Source of the DNA: Chitinasiproducens palmae | Lineage (GTDB): Bacteria > Pseudomonadota > Gammaproteobacteria > Burkholderiales > Burkholderiaceae | NCBI RefSeq assembly: GCF_900095735.1 | Contig: NZ_FNLO01000001.1 | Span: 728,634 to 792,633 of the forward strand | Reading direction: 5' to 3' | Length of the DNA: 64,000 nt | Part shown: piece after piece, positions 27,922-36,302 of the stretch | Layout of the letters: the number at the start of each line of letters is the position of its first letter | Numbering within the stretch: position 1 is the stretch's first letter | Made by a program: the position numbers and the translations under genes | Notes under the pieces: model-generated | Told to the model about the DNA's origin: nothing | The model's database searches: none | What the model saw: only the letters and a program-made list of their open reading frames with translations

Positions 27922-28778
27922 GGTCACATGAGCAGCGGACAGCGAGCGCTGTCGAGAACAGCGAGGCCAATCCCAATGGTGCTGTTACCGGTCTCGGGCA
28001 CGTGTTGGAACCCGGCGTCATCGACGTGTCGCATGGCACGATTTTGTACCTGGACGACGTGACGGTCAGCTTCGACGGCTTTCGCGCGCTCGACGGTTTG
28101 ACGCTATCGATCGCACCGGGGGAACTGCGCTGCGTGATCGGGCCGAACGGCGCGGGCAAGACCACGATGATGGACGTGGTAAGCGGCAAGACCCGGCCCG
28201 ACAGCGGATCGGCCTTCCTTGGCCAGACGATCGACCTGACCCGACTGCGGGAACCGGCCATTGCGACCGCCGGCATCGGCCGGAAATTCCAGAAGCCGAC
28301 GGTTTTCGAGAATCACCCTGTCTGGGAGAATCTTGAACTCGCGATGAAGGCGGACAAGCGCTGGCTGGCTTCGCTGCGTGCGCGCCTGGACCGCGCCGCG
28401 CAGGCAAAGCTCGAAGCGACGCTCGCGCTGATCGACCTGGAGAGCGCCGCCTATCGCCTGGCCGGCGAGCTGTCGCATGGACAGAAACAACGCCTCGAGA
28501 TTGGCATGCTGCTGATGCAGCAGCCGGCGCTGCTGCTGCTGGACGAGCCGGCGGCGGGCATGACCGACCAGGAAACCATGGAGCTTGCACGTCTGCTCGA
28601 CGCACTTCGGGGCACCTGCTCGATGATGGTGGTCGAACATGACATGGCGTTCGTCGCCGCCTTGGCCGGCGAGACAGGCATGGTGACCGTGATGGCAGAC
28701 GGCCGGGTTCTTGCCGAAGGCACGCTGGATGCGGTCAAGCGCGACGAACGCGTCATCGTGTCGTATCTCGGCCGCTGA
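27918..28778 (+). CDS. urtD: Urea ABC transporter ATPase UrtD
   Basis: A 286-residue LivG-type ATPase. Walker A is GPNGAGKTT, the signature is LSHGQKQ, Walker B is LLLLDEPAAGM with the following switch His in VVEHDM. The GRKFQKPTVFENHPVWENLELAMK stretch is characteristic of UrtD. An unusual 40-residue polar N-terminal extension precedes LYLDDVTVSFDGF. The ATG at 27918 overlaps the urtC stop. Confidence 0.94.
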   Translation: MRSHEQRTASAVENSEANPNGAVTGLGHVLEPGVIDVSHGTILYLDDVTVSFDGFRALDGLTLSIAPGELRCVIGPNGAGKTTMMDVVSGKTRPDSGSAFLGQTIDLTRLREPAIATAGIGRKFQKPTVFENHPVWENLELAMKADKRWLASLRARLDRAAQAKLEATLALIDLESAAYRLAGELSHGQKQRLEIGMLLMQQPALLLLDEPAAGMTDQETMELARLLDALRGTCSMMVVEHDMAFVAALAGETGMVTVMADGRVLAEGTLDAVKRDERVIVSYLGR

Positions 28779-28879
28779 ACGATCGATCGATGCTGCGGTT
28801 GCGTGGCAACGCGCAGCATCGCGGCGACGAACAACAGGACGCCAATTGCGACGTCCACACTCCTCCGAGCGCGACTACC

Positions 28880-29572
28880 ATGCTGGAAATCGACGGCCTC
28901 AACCAATATTACGGTGGCAGCCACATCCTGAGAGACGTCAGGATGTCCGCGCCCGACGGCGCACTGACCGTGCTGCTTGGTCGCAATGGCGTCGGCAAGA
29001 CGACACTGCTGCGCTGTCTGATGGGCGTGGTGCCGACTCGCACCGGGGTCGTGCGGTGGCGTGGCAAGACCTTGGCCGGTCTTGCGCCGCATGCGCGCGT
29101 GGCGCAGGGACTTGCCTACGTGCCGCAAGGCCGCGAAATCTTTCCTCGCCTGACCGTCGAGGAGAACCTGCTGGTCGGCGCGGCAAGCCGGCGCGCGACG
29201 CGCGTTGTTCCGGAGCGCATCTACACGCTGTTCCCTGTGCTGCGCGACATGCGCACGCGGCGCGGCGGCGATCTGTCGGGCGGGCAGCAACAGCAGTTGG
29301 CGATCGGGCGCGCGTTGATGGCGCAACCGAGCTTGTTGATTCTCGACGAACCGACCGAGGGCATCCAACCCTCGATCATCCAGGACATTGGCCGAACACT
29401 GCGACGGTTGGTTGACGAAGATCGCATGACCATTCTGTTGGTCGAACAGTACTACGACTTCGCACGCGAACTGGCCGATCATTACCGGGTGATGAGCCGC
29501 GGCCGGATCGTCGCCCAGGGCGCGCGCGCCGACATGGACGAGGCCGGCATACGGGACATGGTGGCGGTTTGA
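28880..29572 (+). CDS. urtE: Urea ABC transporter ATPase UrtE
   Basis: A 230-residue LivF-type ATPase, the normal length for UrtE. Walker A is GRNGVGKTT, the signature is LSGGQQQ, and Walker B is LLILDEPTEGIQPSII. MLEIDGLNQYYGGSHIL at the start is typical. The ATG at 28880 is chosen over 28790 because the upstream 30 codons are not family-like; about 100 bp therefore separate urtD and urtE. It is the last gene of the island. Confidence 0.93.
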   Translation: MLEIDGLNQYYGGSHILRDVRMSAPDGALTVLLGRNGVGKTTLLRCLMGVVPTRTGVVRWRGKTLAGLAPHARVAQGLAYVPQGREIFPRLTVEENLLVGAASRRATRVVPERIYTLFPVLRDMRTRRGGDLSGGQQQQLAIGRALMAQPSLLILDEPTEGIQPSIIQDIGRTLRRLVDEDRMTILLVEQYYDFARELADHYRVMSRGRIVAQGARADMDEAGIRDMVAV

Positions 29573-29722
29573 GGTGCGGCTTGAGGTTCGGTTCCGGACG
29601 CGCTTCGATGCGCACCCTTGTGCGCCTTGCAATGCGCGTTCAAATGCACGATCCGGTGCGCGCGTTGCAAAGCGCCGACGCCCGGCGCGCCGGCAACCAT
29701 GCCGCGTCCGACACCGTGTACG

Positions 29723-30616
29723 TCAGCGCGGCACGGCGCGCGATGCCCGTACGACCTCCAGAAACGACTGGAGAATCGGGCTGGTGTCGTGCCTGCGGTA
29801 CAGGCAGCTCAGCTCGATGTGCTTGAGGCGCCGGGACCGCAGCGGACGATAGACGACGCCGGGCAGCCGCAGGTTGGCTGCCGAGCCGGTGGTGATGCTC
29901 GCGCCAAAACCGCTCGCCACCAGTGCGATGCAGGTGACCACGTCCTCCACTTCCTGTTCGGCGACCAGGTCCAGCCCCTCGTCCGCGAACGCAGCCGCGA
30001 CCTCCTGGGCCAGACCGTGGATCGGCGCATTCGGGTAGAGGATCATCGGTTCGCCATCGAGGTCCGACAGCGCGACAACGTCTTTCCTGCACAACGGATG
30101 CCGCTCGTTCAACGCGACGAGGAAGGGTTCTTGCAGGACGGTCTCCACCGCAATGTCTTCTTCCTCCGGCACCAATCGGTTGAAGCCGACGGTGATCCGG
30201 CGCTGACGCAACGCTTCGATCTGCTGTGCCTTCGACAGATTGTGCAGACCAATCTTGATTTGCGGGCGAGCCGCATGGAACGAGGCGAGCAGTTGAGGGA
30301 TTGCCTGCAGCACCCCCGCGCTGAAGATTCCAACGTCGAGACGACCGATCAAGCCCATGCCCGCCAATTGCGCCTGCTCGGCAGCACGGCGGCTCAAGGC
30401 GAGGATGTTCGGCACCTCCGCCAGCAATGCGCGTCCGGCGTCGGTCAGTTCGGCGCCGCGCGCCGTGCGCACGAACAGCGCGACGCCAAGTTCGTCTTCG
30501 AGCGCGTGGATCTGACGCGTCAAGGGCGGTTGCGCCATGTGCAGCCGCTGCGCCGCGCGGCTAAAATTCAGTTCCTCCGCAACGGCGAGAAACTGGCGCA
30601 TTTGTTTGAGATCCAT
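29723..30616 (-). CDS. LysR-family transcriptional regulator (CatR/CbnR-like)
   Basis: A 297-residue LysR protein beginning MDLKQMRQFLAVAEELNFSR, with the AAQRLHMAQPPLTRQIHALEDELG helix-turn-helix typical of the BenM/CatM/CbnR branch. It is convergent with urtE and has no obvious target beside it; the next gene upstream (MocR) is on the same strand, 111 bp away. Whether it acts on the urea genes cannot be told. Confidence 0.9.
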   Translation of the reverse strand: MDLKQMRQFLAVAEELNFSRAAQRLHMAQPPLTRQIHALEDELGVALFVRTARGAELTDAGRALLAEVPNILALSRRAAEQAQLAGMGLIGRLDVGIFSAGVLQAIPQLLASFHAARPQIKIGLHNLSKAQQIEALRQRRITVGFNRLVPEEEDIAVETVLQEPFLVALNERHPLCRKDVVALSDLDGEPMILYPNAPIHGLAQEVAAAFADEGLDLVAEQEVEDVVTCIALVASGFGASITTGSAANLRLPGVVYRPLRSRRLKHIELSCLYRRHDTSPILQSFLEVVRASRAVPR

Positions 30617-30727
30617 CGGACGAGATTCGCGGACAGGTCCGCTATCGTATCGTGACTATGTACCGCGATTGATTATCGCGATGCGGCCTTTGCGCCGGAC
30701 CGGGACTGCCGGCGGTCGCGTGCGCAT

Positions 30728-32230
30728 TCAGCCGCCCGCCCGAGGTCGCGCAGCGGCAATCAGCCGTGCCAGCTGCGCGACGATGAGATCGGCACTTTCT
30801 GCCGGCAGATTCGCGTAGCCGAGCACGAAACCGTTGTGCTCGCGACCGTTCACGCCACGCAGCCGGTAGCCACTGAGCGCTTTCACGCGCAGGCCTTCTT
30901 TGGCCGCGGCATCGCAAATGGCGACATCGCTCACCGAGACGCGCAAGCGGGCGCTGAAATGCATGCCGCCCGCGCCGCCGGATAGCTCGAGCACGTCGGG
31001 CAGGTGCCGCTCGATGGCGGCGATCAGGGCGTCGCGCCGCTCGCGGTACAGCGTGCGCATGCGGCGCAGATGCCGCGCGTATTGCCCGCTGTCGATGAAG
31101 TCGGCCAACGCCAGTTGGTCCGCAATCCTACCTTCGCGTCCTTGTCGCGCCAGCCCGGCCGCGATCGTCGCCTGGACTGCGCGCGGCACCACCAGGAATG
31201 CGAGACGCAGCGCCGGGAACATCGTCTTGCTGAAGGTCCCGGCGTAGACGACCGGCGCATCGCGCGTCAGTCCTTGCACCGACGGCAACGTCGCGCCCCG
31301 ATAGCGGAACTCGCAGTCGTAATCGTCCTCCACGATCCATGCGCCGACGGCCCGTGCACGTTCGAGCAAGGCCAGCCGACGCTGCAGCGAAAGCACCGCG
31401 CCCAATGGGTATTGATGCGACGGCGTGACGAAAATGAGACGAGGCGGCCGGCAGGTCCAATCAGCCGGTCGCGGCGCCATGCCGTCCGCGTCGACCGCGA
31501 TCGGCTCGACCCGCAGGCCTGCCCCCATGAACGCAGCGCGTGCGCCATCGTAGCCAGGGTCTTCCATCCAGACGCCATCGCCTGGTTTCGCGAGCACGCG
31601 GGCACACAAATCGAGACCGGTCTGCGTGCCGTCGGTGACGATGATCTGGTCGGCTTCGCATTGAACCTGCCGGACGACACGCAGATACGCGGCGATCGAC
31701 CGGCGCAGCGCCGGATGACCGACCGCTTCGCGGTCGCCGCCATAGCCAAGCAGATCCGCGTCGATTGCGCGCCAAGCGCGGGCCACGCATTTGCGCCATT
31801 GCGGCAAGGGAAACGCGTCCAGCGCGGGAATGCCCGGGCGCAGTCCCGAAGCGGCCGCTCGCGCCCGCACATCGCACAGTGGCGCGTCGTCCAGGCGGGC
31901 GGGCGCCGCGGCTTCGAGGGTAGCCAGCGGCGCGACCGCCGCGGCGCCCTGCGTCTCTCCTCGCAGATGCGTGAAACGGGGCACGCGCGAGCCTTGCCGG
32001 TCGGCCAGCAGCAGCCCTTCGTCGGCGAGGCGTTCGTAGACACGCAGGACGGTGTTGCGGGCGCAGCCAAGCTGCTCCGCCAAGGCGCGCGAAGCCGGCA
32101 GACGCGCCCCGCCGGACAAGCGGCCGTCCAGAATCGCATCACGCAGGGTTTCGTAGAGCCGTCGCTGCCGCGTGGAGTCCGCCGCTTGTGGGACGGCGGT
32201 CTGCATGGCCAGCGTCAGGTCCAGTTCCAT
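30728..32230 (-). CDS. MocR/PdxR-type GntR regulator with aminotransferase domain
   Basis: A 500-residue fusion of an N-terminal GntR winged HTH (ETLRDAILDGRLSGGARLPASRALAEQLGCARNTVLRVYERL) to a fold-type I aminotransferase domain. The probable PLP lysine lies in AGTFSKTMFPALRL, and the upstream DDYDCEFRY matches the family. MocR proteins bind pyridoxal phosphate and control B6, taurine or GABA genes. The ATG at 32230 is preferred over an upstream start at 32281. It is divergent from a PNPOx-like fusion gene, suggesting it regulates a flavin/PLP-related function. Confidence 0.9.
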   Translation of the reverse strand: MELDLTLAMQTAVPQAADSTRQRRLYETLRDAILDGRLSGGARLPASRALAEQLGCARNTVLRVYERLADEGLLLADRQGSRVPRFTHLRGETQGAAAVAPLATLEAAAPARLDDAPLCDVRARAAASGLRPGIPALDAFPLPQWRKCVARAWRAIDADLLGYGGDREAVGHPALRRSIAAYLRVVRQVQCEADQIIVTDGTQTGLDLCARVLAKPGDGVWMEDPGYDGARAAFMGAGLRVEPIAVDADGMAPRPADWTCRPPRLIFVTPSHQYPLGAVLSLQRRLALLERARAVGAWIVEDDYDCEFRYRGATLPSVQGLTRDAPVVYAGTFSKTMFPALRLAFLVVPRAVQATIAAGLARQGREGRIADQLALADFIDSGQYARHLRRMRTLYRERRDALIAAIERHLPDVLELSGGAGGMHFSARLRVSVSDVAICDAAAKEGLRVKALSGYRLRGVNGREHNGFVLGYANLPAESADLIVAQLARLIAAARPRAGG

Positions 32231-32407
32231 CGTGGCTCCATCAGAAGCGACATTTGTGGGTCTTTGCACGGTACCACGCATCGCTTAATCTGGCGCCGTT
32301 CGCACCGCTAGCGCGTCACGCCCGACGCGCAGCGGACCGCGCCCACCCTGCGCCATGCTCGCCGCCGATCGAGCACCCGATCCCCGCTTTCCTGGACGTT
32401 TCGATCC
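32231..32407. promoter_or_regulatory. Divergent promoter region, MocR regulator / PNPOx-GNAT gene
   Basis: A 177-bp intergenic region. It contains GTGGG...GGTACCAC-type complementary segments around 32254-32276, a plausible MocR target by position. No fold or perfect dyad with long arms was found. Confidence 0.4.
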
Positions 32408-33862
32408 ATGTCGACCCCGCCCGCAACCCCACGTACCACAGTGCGCCGCGCCGCTGAGCGCGGCCGCTATGACCGCACCACGCTGCTCGCGATTCTGGAT
32501 GCGGCCTACGTCTGCCACGTCGCCTTCCAGGACGAACGTGGCCATACGCATTGCCTTCCAACCGTCTGCTGGCGGGAAGGCGACGGGCTGTTGATACATG
32601 GCTCGAATGGCAGTCGGATGGTGCGTGCGCTGGCGGCCGGCGCGCAGGCGTGTGTCACGGTGACTCATCTCGATGGACTGGTGCTGGCGCGCTCCGCGTT
32701 CCACCATTCGATGAACTACCGCAGCGCAGTCATCTACGGCATTTTCGAACTTCTGTCCGACGAGCGCAAAAGCGCGGCACTCGACGGACTGATGGAACAC
32801 ATTGCGGCCGGACGGGCAACGCAGGTCCGCGCGCCCGACCGCAACGAGCTGGCGGCAACGACGATCCTGCGCCTGCCGCTCGACGAATTCGCCTGCAAGG
32901 TCCGCGAAGGCGGACCGAAAGACGACGAAGCCGACCTCGGGCATCCTGTCTGGGCCGGCGTGCTGCCGCTTGCAGTGCGACCCGGCGCCCCTCGACAGGC
33001 GCTTGCGGACGCCACGCCCACCGTCGTCGAGGAGCCGGCGCACGTGCTGCAATGGCGACTGGCCAGCCTGTCGCCGGGCACCGCGCGCGACCTGCGCGCC
33101 GATGTCGGCGCGCCTGACACAGCCGTGCCTAGGAACGATTGCGGCCAGCCCGTGGGCCGTCCGCTGCCGCAATGGCGCGGCGCGCGTGCGCCGCGGCGCG
33201 AGGCGATTGAGGGCAATCGCGTGCGGCTCGAACCGCTCGATCCGGCCAGGCACGGTACGGCGCTGGCGAACGCGCTGGTCGGCGAACGTGCCGCGCGCGA
33301 CTGGACCTATCTGTCGGTCGGCCCGTTCACCGACAGGCAGGCCTACCTCGCCTACCTGGAAGACGCCGCGGCAAGCCGCGATGCACTGCACTTCGCGGTA
33401 GTGGAACGCACCACCGGCGAAGCGGTCGGGACGATTGCGTTCATGCGGATCGACGAGGGCAACGGCGCGATCGAAATCGGCCACGTAACGTTCTCGCCCC
33501 GGATGCAGCGCAGCCCGGCGGCCACCGAAGCCGTGCACCTGTTGATGGCGGAGGCGTTCGACACACTCGGTAATCGGCGGCTCGAATGGAAGTGCGATGC
33601 GCTGAACGCGCGTTCGTGCCGCGCGGCGGATCGTTTTGGCTTCCGCCTCGAAGGACTGTTCCGGCAGGCCGTCGTCTACAAGCACCGCAGCCGTGATACC
33701 GCCTGGTTTGCCTTGACCGACGAGGAATGGCCGCAGGTTCGCGCACGCCATCGCGCGTGGTTGGCGCCGGCCAACTTCGATGAGACCGGACGACAACGCG
33801 CGGCAATGAAGGATGTGGCGGTAGTACTGGAGGATCGAGCGGCGCCACGCGGTGCTGCCTGA
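32408..33862 (+). CDS. Two-domain protein: PNPOx-like flavin-binding domain + GNAT acetyltransferase
   Basis: A 484-residue protein with two recognisable halves. Residues about 15-190 resemble the pyridoxamine phosphate oxidase-like split barrel (LLAILDAAYVCHVAFQDE, HCLPTVCWREGDGLLIHGS, and a MNYRSAVIYGIFE strand). Residues about 268-440 resemble a RimJ/RimL-type N-acetyltransferase (VRLEPLDPARHG, AVGTIAFMRID, EIGHVTFSPRMQRSPAATEA, and RLEWKCDALNARSCRAADRFGFRLEG). The two are normally separate proteins. Divergence from a PLP-sensing MocR regulator hints at B6 or amine metabolism, but neither substrate is known. Confidence 0.85.
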   Translation: MSTPPATPRTTVRRAAERGRYDRTTLLAILDAAYVCHVAFQDERGHTHCLPTVCWREGDGLLIHGSNGSRMVRALAAGAQACVTVTHLDGLVLARSAFHHSMNYRSAVIYGIFELLSDERKSAALDGLMEHIAAGRATQVRAPDRNELAATTILRLPLDEFACKVREGGPKDDEADLGHPVWAGVLPLAVRPGAPRQALADATPTVVEEPAHVLQWRLASLSPGTARDLRADVGAPDTAVPRNDCGQPVGRPLPQWRGARAPRREAIEGNRVRLEPLDPARHGTALANALVGERAARDWTYLSVGPFTDRQAYLAYLEDAAASRDALHFAVVERTTGEAVGTIAFMRIDEGNGAIEIGHVTFSPRMQRSPAATEAVHLLMAEAFDTLGNRRLEWKCDALNARSCRAADRFGFRLEGLFRQAVVYKHRSRDTAWFALTDEEWPQVRARHRAWLAPANFDETGRQRAAMKDVAVVLEDRAAPRGAA

Positions 33863-33967
33863 ACCGGCCGTCGCACAGCGCCACCACCCACCTACCCACG
33901 CGCACGCACGCACGCCGACCGGCATAGCCGCAGGATCCAATTGTTCCCTCTCAGCAAGGAGTGTTGC

Positions 33968-34672
33968 ATGACCGCTTTTTCCGACGGCGACAGCGCCAAC
34001 GTCAGCCCCGCGCTGCGCGGTAACAACGCAGAAGCACGCGACGAAACGCTTGCCGCGCTGGCCGCCACCCGCACGCTCCGTGTGGCACTGCTGCTGTTTC
34101 CAGACGTCGAAATCCTCGATTTCGCGGGTCCGTATGAGGTGTTCTCCGTTGCGTCACGCGTGGCGAGACGTCATTTCGCGCTGGCGCATGCAGCATTCGA
34201 GGTCGACACGATCGCCGTGAGCCCAGGCGTGGTCCGCGCACGGCACGGCTTGGACGTGGTGGCTCGCTATGGATTCGAAACGCATCCGACGGCCGATCTC
34301 CTGCTGGTACCGGGTGGTGTCGTCGATGCACCCCTCGCGGAGGCTCGCACCATCGAATGGGTCAGGCACACCGCCGCGAACGCGCGGCTGACAGCCTCGG
34401 TGTGCACCGGCGCATTCGTGCTAGGCAAGGCCGGCTTGCTGCGTGGACGCACCGCGACCACCCACTGGGAAGATCTCGCCGACCTGCGCACAGCCCTGCC
34501 CGATACAAACGTCGTCGGCGACGTCCCTTTCGTCGACGCCGGCACGATCGTGACTTCGGCCGGCATCTCCGCAGGGATCGGCATGAGCCTGCATCTGGTC
34601 TCGCGGATCATGGGGCAAGCGTGTGCGGTCGCCACGGCACGTCAGATGCAGTACGACTGGCAACCGGTCTGA
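33968..34672 (+). CDS. DJ-1/PfpI-family protein (isocyanide hydratase-like)
   Basis: A 234-residue class I glutamine amidotransferase-like protein. The first strand reads RVALLLFPDVEILDFAGPYEVF with the conserved Glu, and the nucleophile-elbow Cys is in SVCTGAFVLGKAGLL, followed by THWEDLADLR. These match the branch that includes isocyanide hydratase and the N-terminal domain of GATase1-type AraC regulators. No AraC HTH follows. The ATG at 33968 has a strong AAGGAG ribosome site. It is monocistronic and convergent with the molbindin gene. Confidence 0.85.
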   Translation: MTAFSDGDSANVSPALRGNNAEARDETLAALAATRTLRVALLLFPDVEILDFAGPYEVFSVASRVARRHFALAHAAFEVDTIAVSPGVVRARHGLDVVARYGFETHPTADLLLVPGGVVDAPLAEARTIEWVRHTAANARLTASVCTGAFVLGKAGLLRGRTATTHWEDLADLRTALPDTNVVGDVPFVDAGTIVTSAGISAGIGMSLHLVSRIMGQACAVATARQMQYDWQPV

Positions 34673-34731
34673 ATTGCTTCGCCTCTGACGGCCGGTCCGT
34701 TCATCGGCGCGTGATGCGCCAAGGGCCAGGC

Positions 34732-34757
34732 GCCCGGGCCGGCCGGGCCGGCCGGGC
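34732..34757. terminator. Possible bidirectional GC-rich hairpin between convergent genes
   Basis: A run of overlapping GGGCCGGCC units lies between the DJ-1-like gene and the molbindin gene. It can fold into a very stable self-complementary stem but has no T-tract, so terminator function is a guess from position. Confidence 0.35.
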
Positions 34758-34797
34758 AAGTGCAGCGCAAGCGCCGCGCACCGCCCTGCCGCTACCG

Positions 34798-35226
34798 TCA
34801 GTCGTCGACGCCGACAATCACCGACGAGGCCTTGAAGATCGCACACGCCTGGCGTCCGGCGGCCAACCCCATCCGCTCGGCACTGGCTTGCGTGACCGTC
34901 GCGACAACTTCGGTGCCCGCGGCCGTGGTCAGTACAACCTCGGACGTCACGACTCCTGGCTTCACCTGTGACAGCGTTCCCGCGACGACGTTGCGCGCCG
35001 AAACCTGCGAGGGCGCCACATCGACCATGACGATGACCGATGAGGCCTTGATCAGTGCGAACGCAGCGCGCCCCGGTTCAAGACGAAGCCGCGTCGCGCT
35101 GTCCTGAGTGATCGACGCGACGATCTCGAAGCCCTCGTCGACGCGCAACACGACTTCATCGAGTACGGCGCCGTGTGCAACGGATACGACCGTGCCTGGA
35201 AATTGGTTACGAGCGCTGGTACGCAT
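34798..35226 (-). CDS. Molbindin (two TOBE/Mop domains)
   Basis: A 142-residue protein made of two Mop repeats, each of the form ARNxFxGTVxxVxxG...VVL...VVATVTQxSAxRLGLxxGxxAxAxIKASSVIV. The sets begin SARNQFPGTVVSV and SARNVVAGTLSQV, and both end in FKASSVIV or IKASSVIV. Such di-Mop proteins bind molybdate or tungstate in the cytoplasm as storage or homeostasis proteins. The ATG at 35226 has an AAGGAAGAG ribosome site. No mod transport genes are adjacent. Confidence 0.9.
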   Translation of the reverse strand: MRTSARNQFPGTVVSVAHGAVLDEVVLRVDEGFEIVASITQDSATRLRLEPGRAAFALIKASSVIVMVDVAPSQVSARNVVAGTLSQVKPGVVTSEVVLTTAAGTEVVATVTQASAERMGLAAGRQACAIFKASSVIVGVDD

Positions 35227-35517
35227 GCTCTTCCTTGAACGAGATGGCTGGGGACACAGGCGGATCCATTGCGCGCGGCGATCCGGCGCGTTCCGTCCAG
35301 TGGTTCGATGATGCGTCGCCAGTGTAGCCCGTTCCCGAGGCGGCTGACGTAAAAAGGACAGCGAGTGCAGGCGGGTGCGGGCCGATCCGAAGCGTCGACC
35401 CACTGCGGGGCGACCATGCTCGCACCTCCCGTGCGGGCGGCGGCCGCGTCAGCGCATGGTCAAAGCAAACCTCAAAATTCGCAAGCAGCGCTTGCCGGTT
35501 CGAAAAACGTCGGACTA

Positions 35518-35537
35518 TACTGTATAAAAACACAGTA
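35518..35537. promoter_or_regulatory. LexA (SOS) box
   Basis: TACTGTATAAAAACACAGTA matches the 20-bp E. coli-type LexA consensus TACTGTATATATATACAGTA at nearly every position and has the full CTGT-N8-ACAG core. A promoter-like TTGCCG (35492-35497), 18-bp spacer and TATACT (35516-35521) overlap it, the classical repressor geometry. A 71-codon frame with a GGAGG ribosome site starts 31 bp downstream. Confidence 0.85.
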
Positions 35538-35568
35538 ATCAGCGCTGATCGTTGCGCACGGAGGCGTC

Positions 35569-35784
35569 ATGGGGCATCGCAACACGTCTTGTTTCAAACG
35601 AGCAGATAGAGAAGCGTTATTTCTTCAGCGTGGCCGACGTGGCGAGAAACAATGTGGCGCTGTGAGTTTCGTCGGAGTTTTCCCAGGGAGCGGCAGGTCG
35701 GCGAGCCGGCGCCGGAACGCGGATCGTCGAGCAGGTCGGATGTTCGCGAGTTTGCGACGCCTGAAGGCGTACTTGCTGACGTAA
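35569..35784 (+). CDS. Small basic protein of unknown function, LexA-box controlled (hypothetical)
   Basis: A 71-residue frame whose start has GGAGG four bases before the ATG and a LexA-regulated promoter directly upstream. The product is Arg-rich and basic, with a hydrophobic patch (AVSFVGVFPG) and the C-terminus RMFASLRRLKAYLLT. I recognise no family. It might be a real SOS peptide, a leader for hipBA or the remnant of a lost gene. The regulatory signals are stronger evidence than the protein sequence. Confidence 0.45.
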   Translation: MGHRNTSCFKRADREALFLQRGRRGEKQCGAVSFVGVFPGSGRSASRRRNADRRAGRMFASLRRLKAYLLT

Positions 35785-35814
35785 AGAGGTAGGGCCATCC
35801 GCGAACGACGACGG

Positions 35815-35854
35815 AGGGTGGCATGCCGAACCTTAGCGGCAACCCTGCCACCCT
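35815..35854. terminator. Two-part hairpin downstream of the SOS small ORF
   Basis: Outer arms AGGGTGGCA and TGCCACCCT pair perfectly over 9 bp, and an inner TGCCG/CGGCA stem continues the structure. No T-tract follows. It separates the SOS frame from the AT-rich hip operator region and may terminate or attenuate readthrough. Confidence 0.45.
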
Positions 35855-35902
35855 GTTCCCTGGAATATGGTTGCCACCGTGCCGTCTTTCTGCATAGAAA
35901 GA

Positions 35903-36009
35903 GATACTAAAGTATCATTTCACTCCTAAATGATACTTTAGTATCATATCAATTTGCCTTGTAAAAGGTATCAAAGTATCATTTATCTATTAAATGGTAC
36001 TTTGATATC
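35903..36009. promoter_or_regulatory. Four-dyad operator array of the hipBA locus in an AT-rich island
   Basis: Two perfect palindromes, GATACTAAAGTATC (35903-35916) and GATACTTTAGTATC (35932-35945, 8-bp arms when extended to 35930-35947), are followed by two degenerate relatives, GGTATCAAAGTATC (35967-35980) and GGTACTTTGATATC (35996-36009). The last abuts the start codon of the HipB-like gene at 36012, so no normal ribosome site is present. Arrays of HipB sites autoregulate hipBA. The region is sharply AT-rich against the local background. Confidence 0.75.
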
Positions 36010-36011
36010 AC

Positions 36012-36302
36012 ATGCGTACCTTGAAAGAGATATCCGAGATCCTGCTGCGCCGCTTCAACCGAATGGTGGTCGGCAAGCTTGAGTTGGCGCATGACGCCGG
36101 CGTGACCTATCGCACCTTGAACCACGTGCTGGGTGGGGAGCAGGATTACAAGGTGTCGACGCTGCTGGCTATTGCAGATCGCCTTGGGCTCGAACTGACG
36201 TTGGTGCCACGCGAAGCGGCGGCAGGCATGCCGAGCGAGCCGCAGAATGAAGTGCGTACGCGCGTGCAGGCCGCGCTCGATCAGCTCGGAGACGAGACGT
36301 GA
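36012..36302 (+). CDS. hipB: HipB-like antitoxin (XRE-family HTH)
   Basis: A 96-residue helix-turn-helix protein. The HTH covers about residues 18-55 (VVGKLELAHDAGVTYRTLNHVLGGEQDYKVSTLLAIADRLGLELTLVP), followed by an acidic tail. The stop overlaps the HipA GTG start (GTGA at 36299-36302), a standard antitoxin-toxin arrangement. The upstream palindromes are its likely operators. By family it should bind DNA and neutralise the HipA kinase. Confidence 0.85.
   Translation: MRTLKEISEILLRRFNRMVVGKLELAHDAGVTYRTLNHVLGGEQDYKVSTLLAIADRLGLELTLVPREAAAGMPSEPQNEVRTRVQAALDQLGDET

Noticed and set aside
35594-35851. Leftward frame opposite the SOS small ORF
   Set aside because: It has no ribosome site and no family resemblance. 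The rightward frame has the promoter and ribosome signals.
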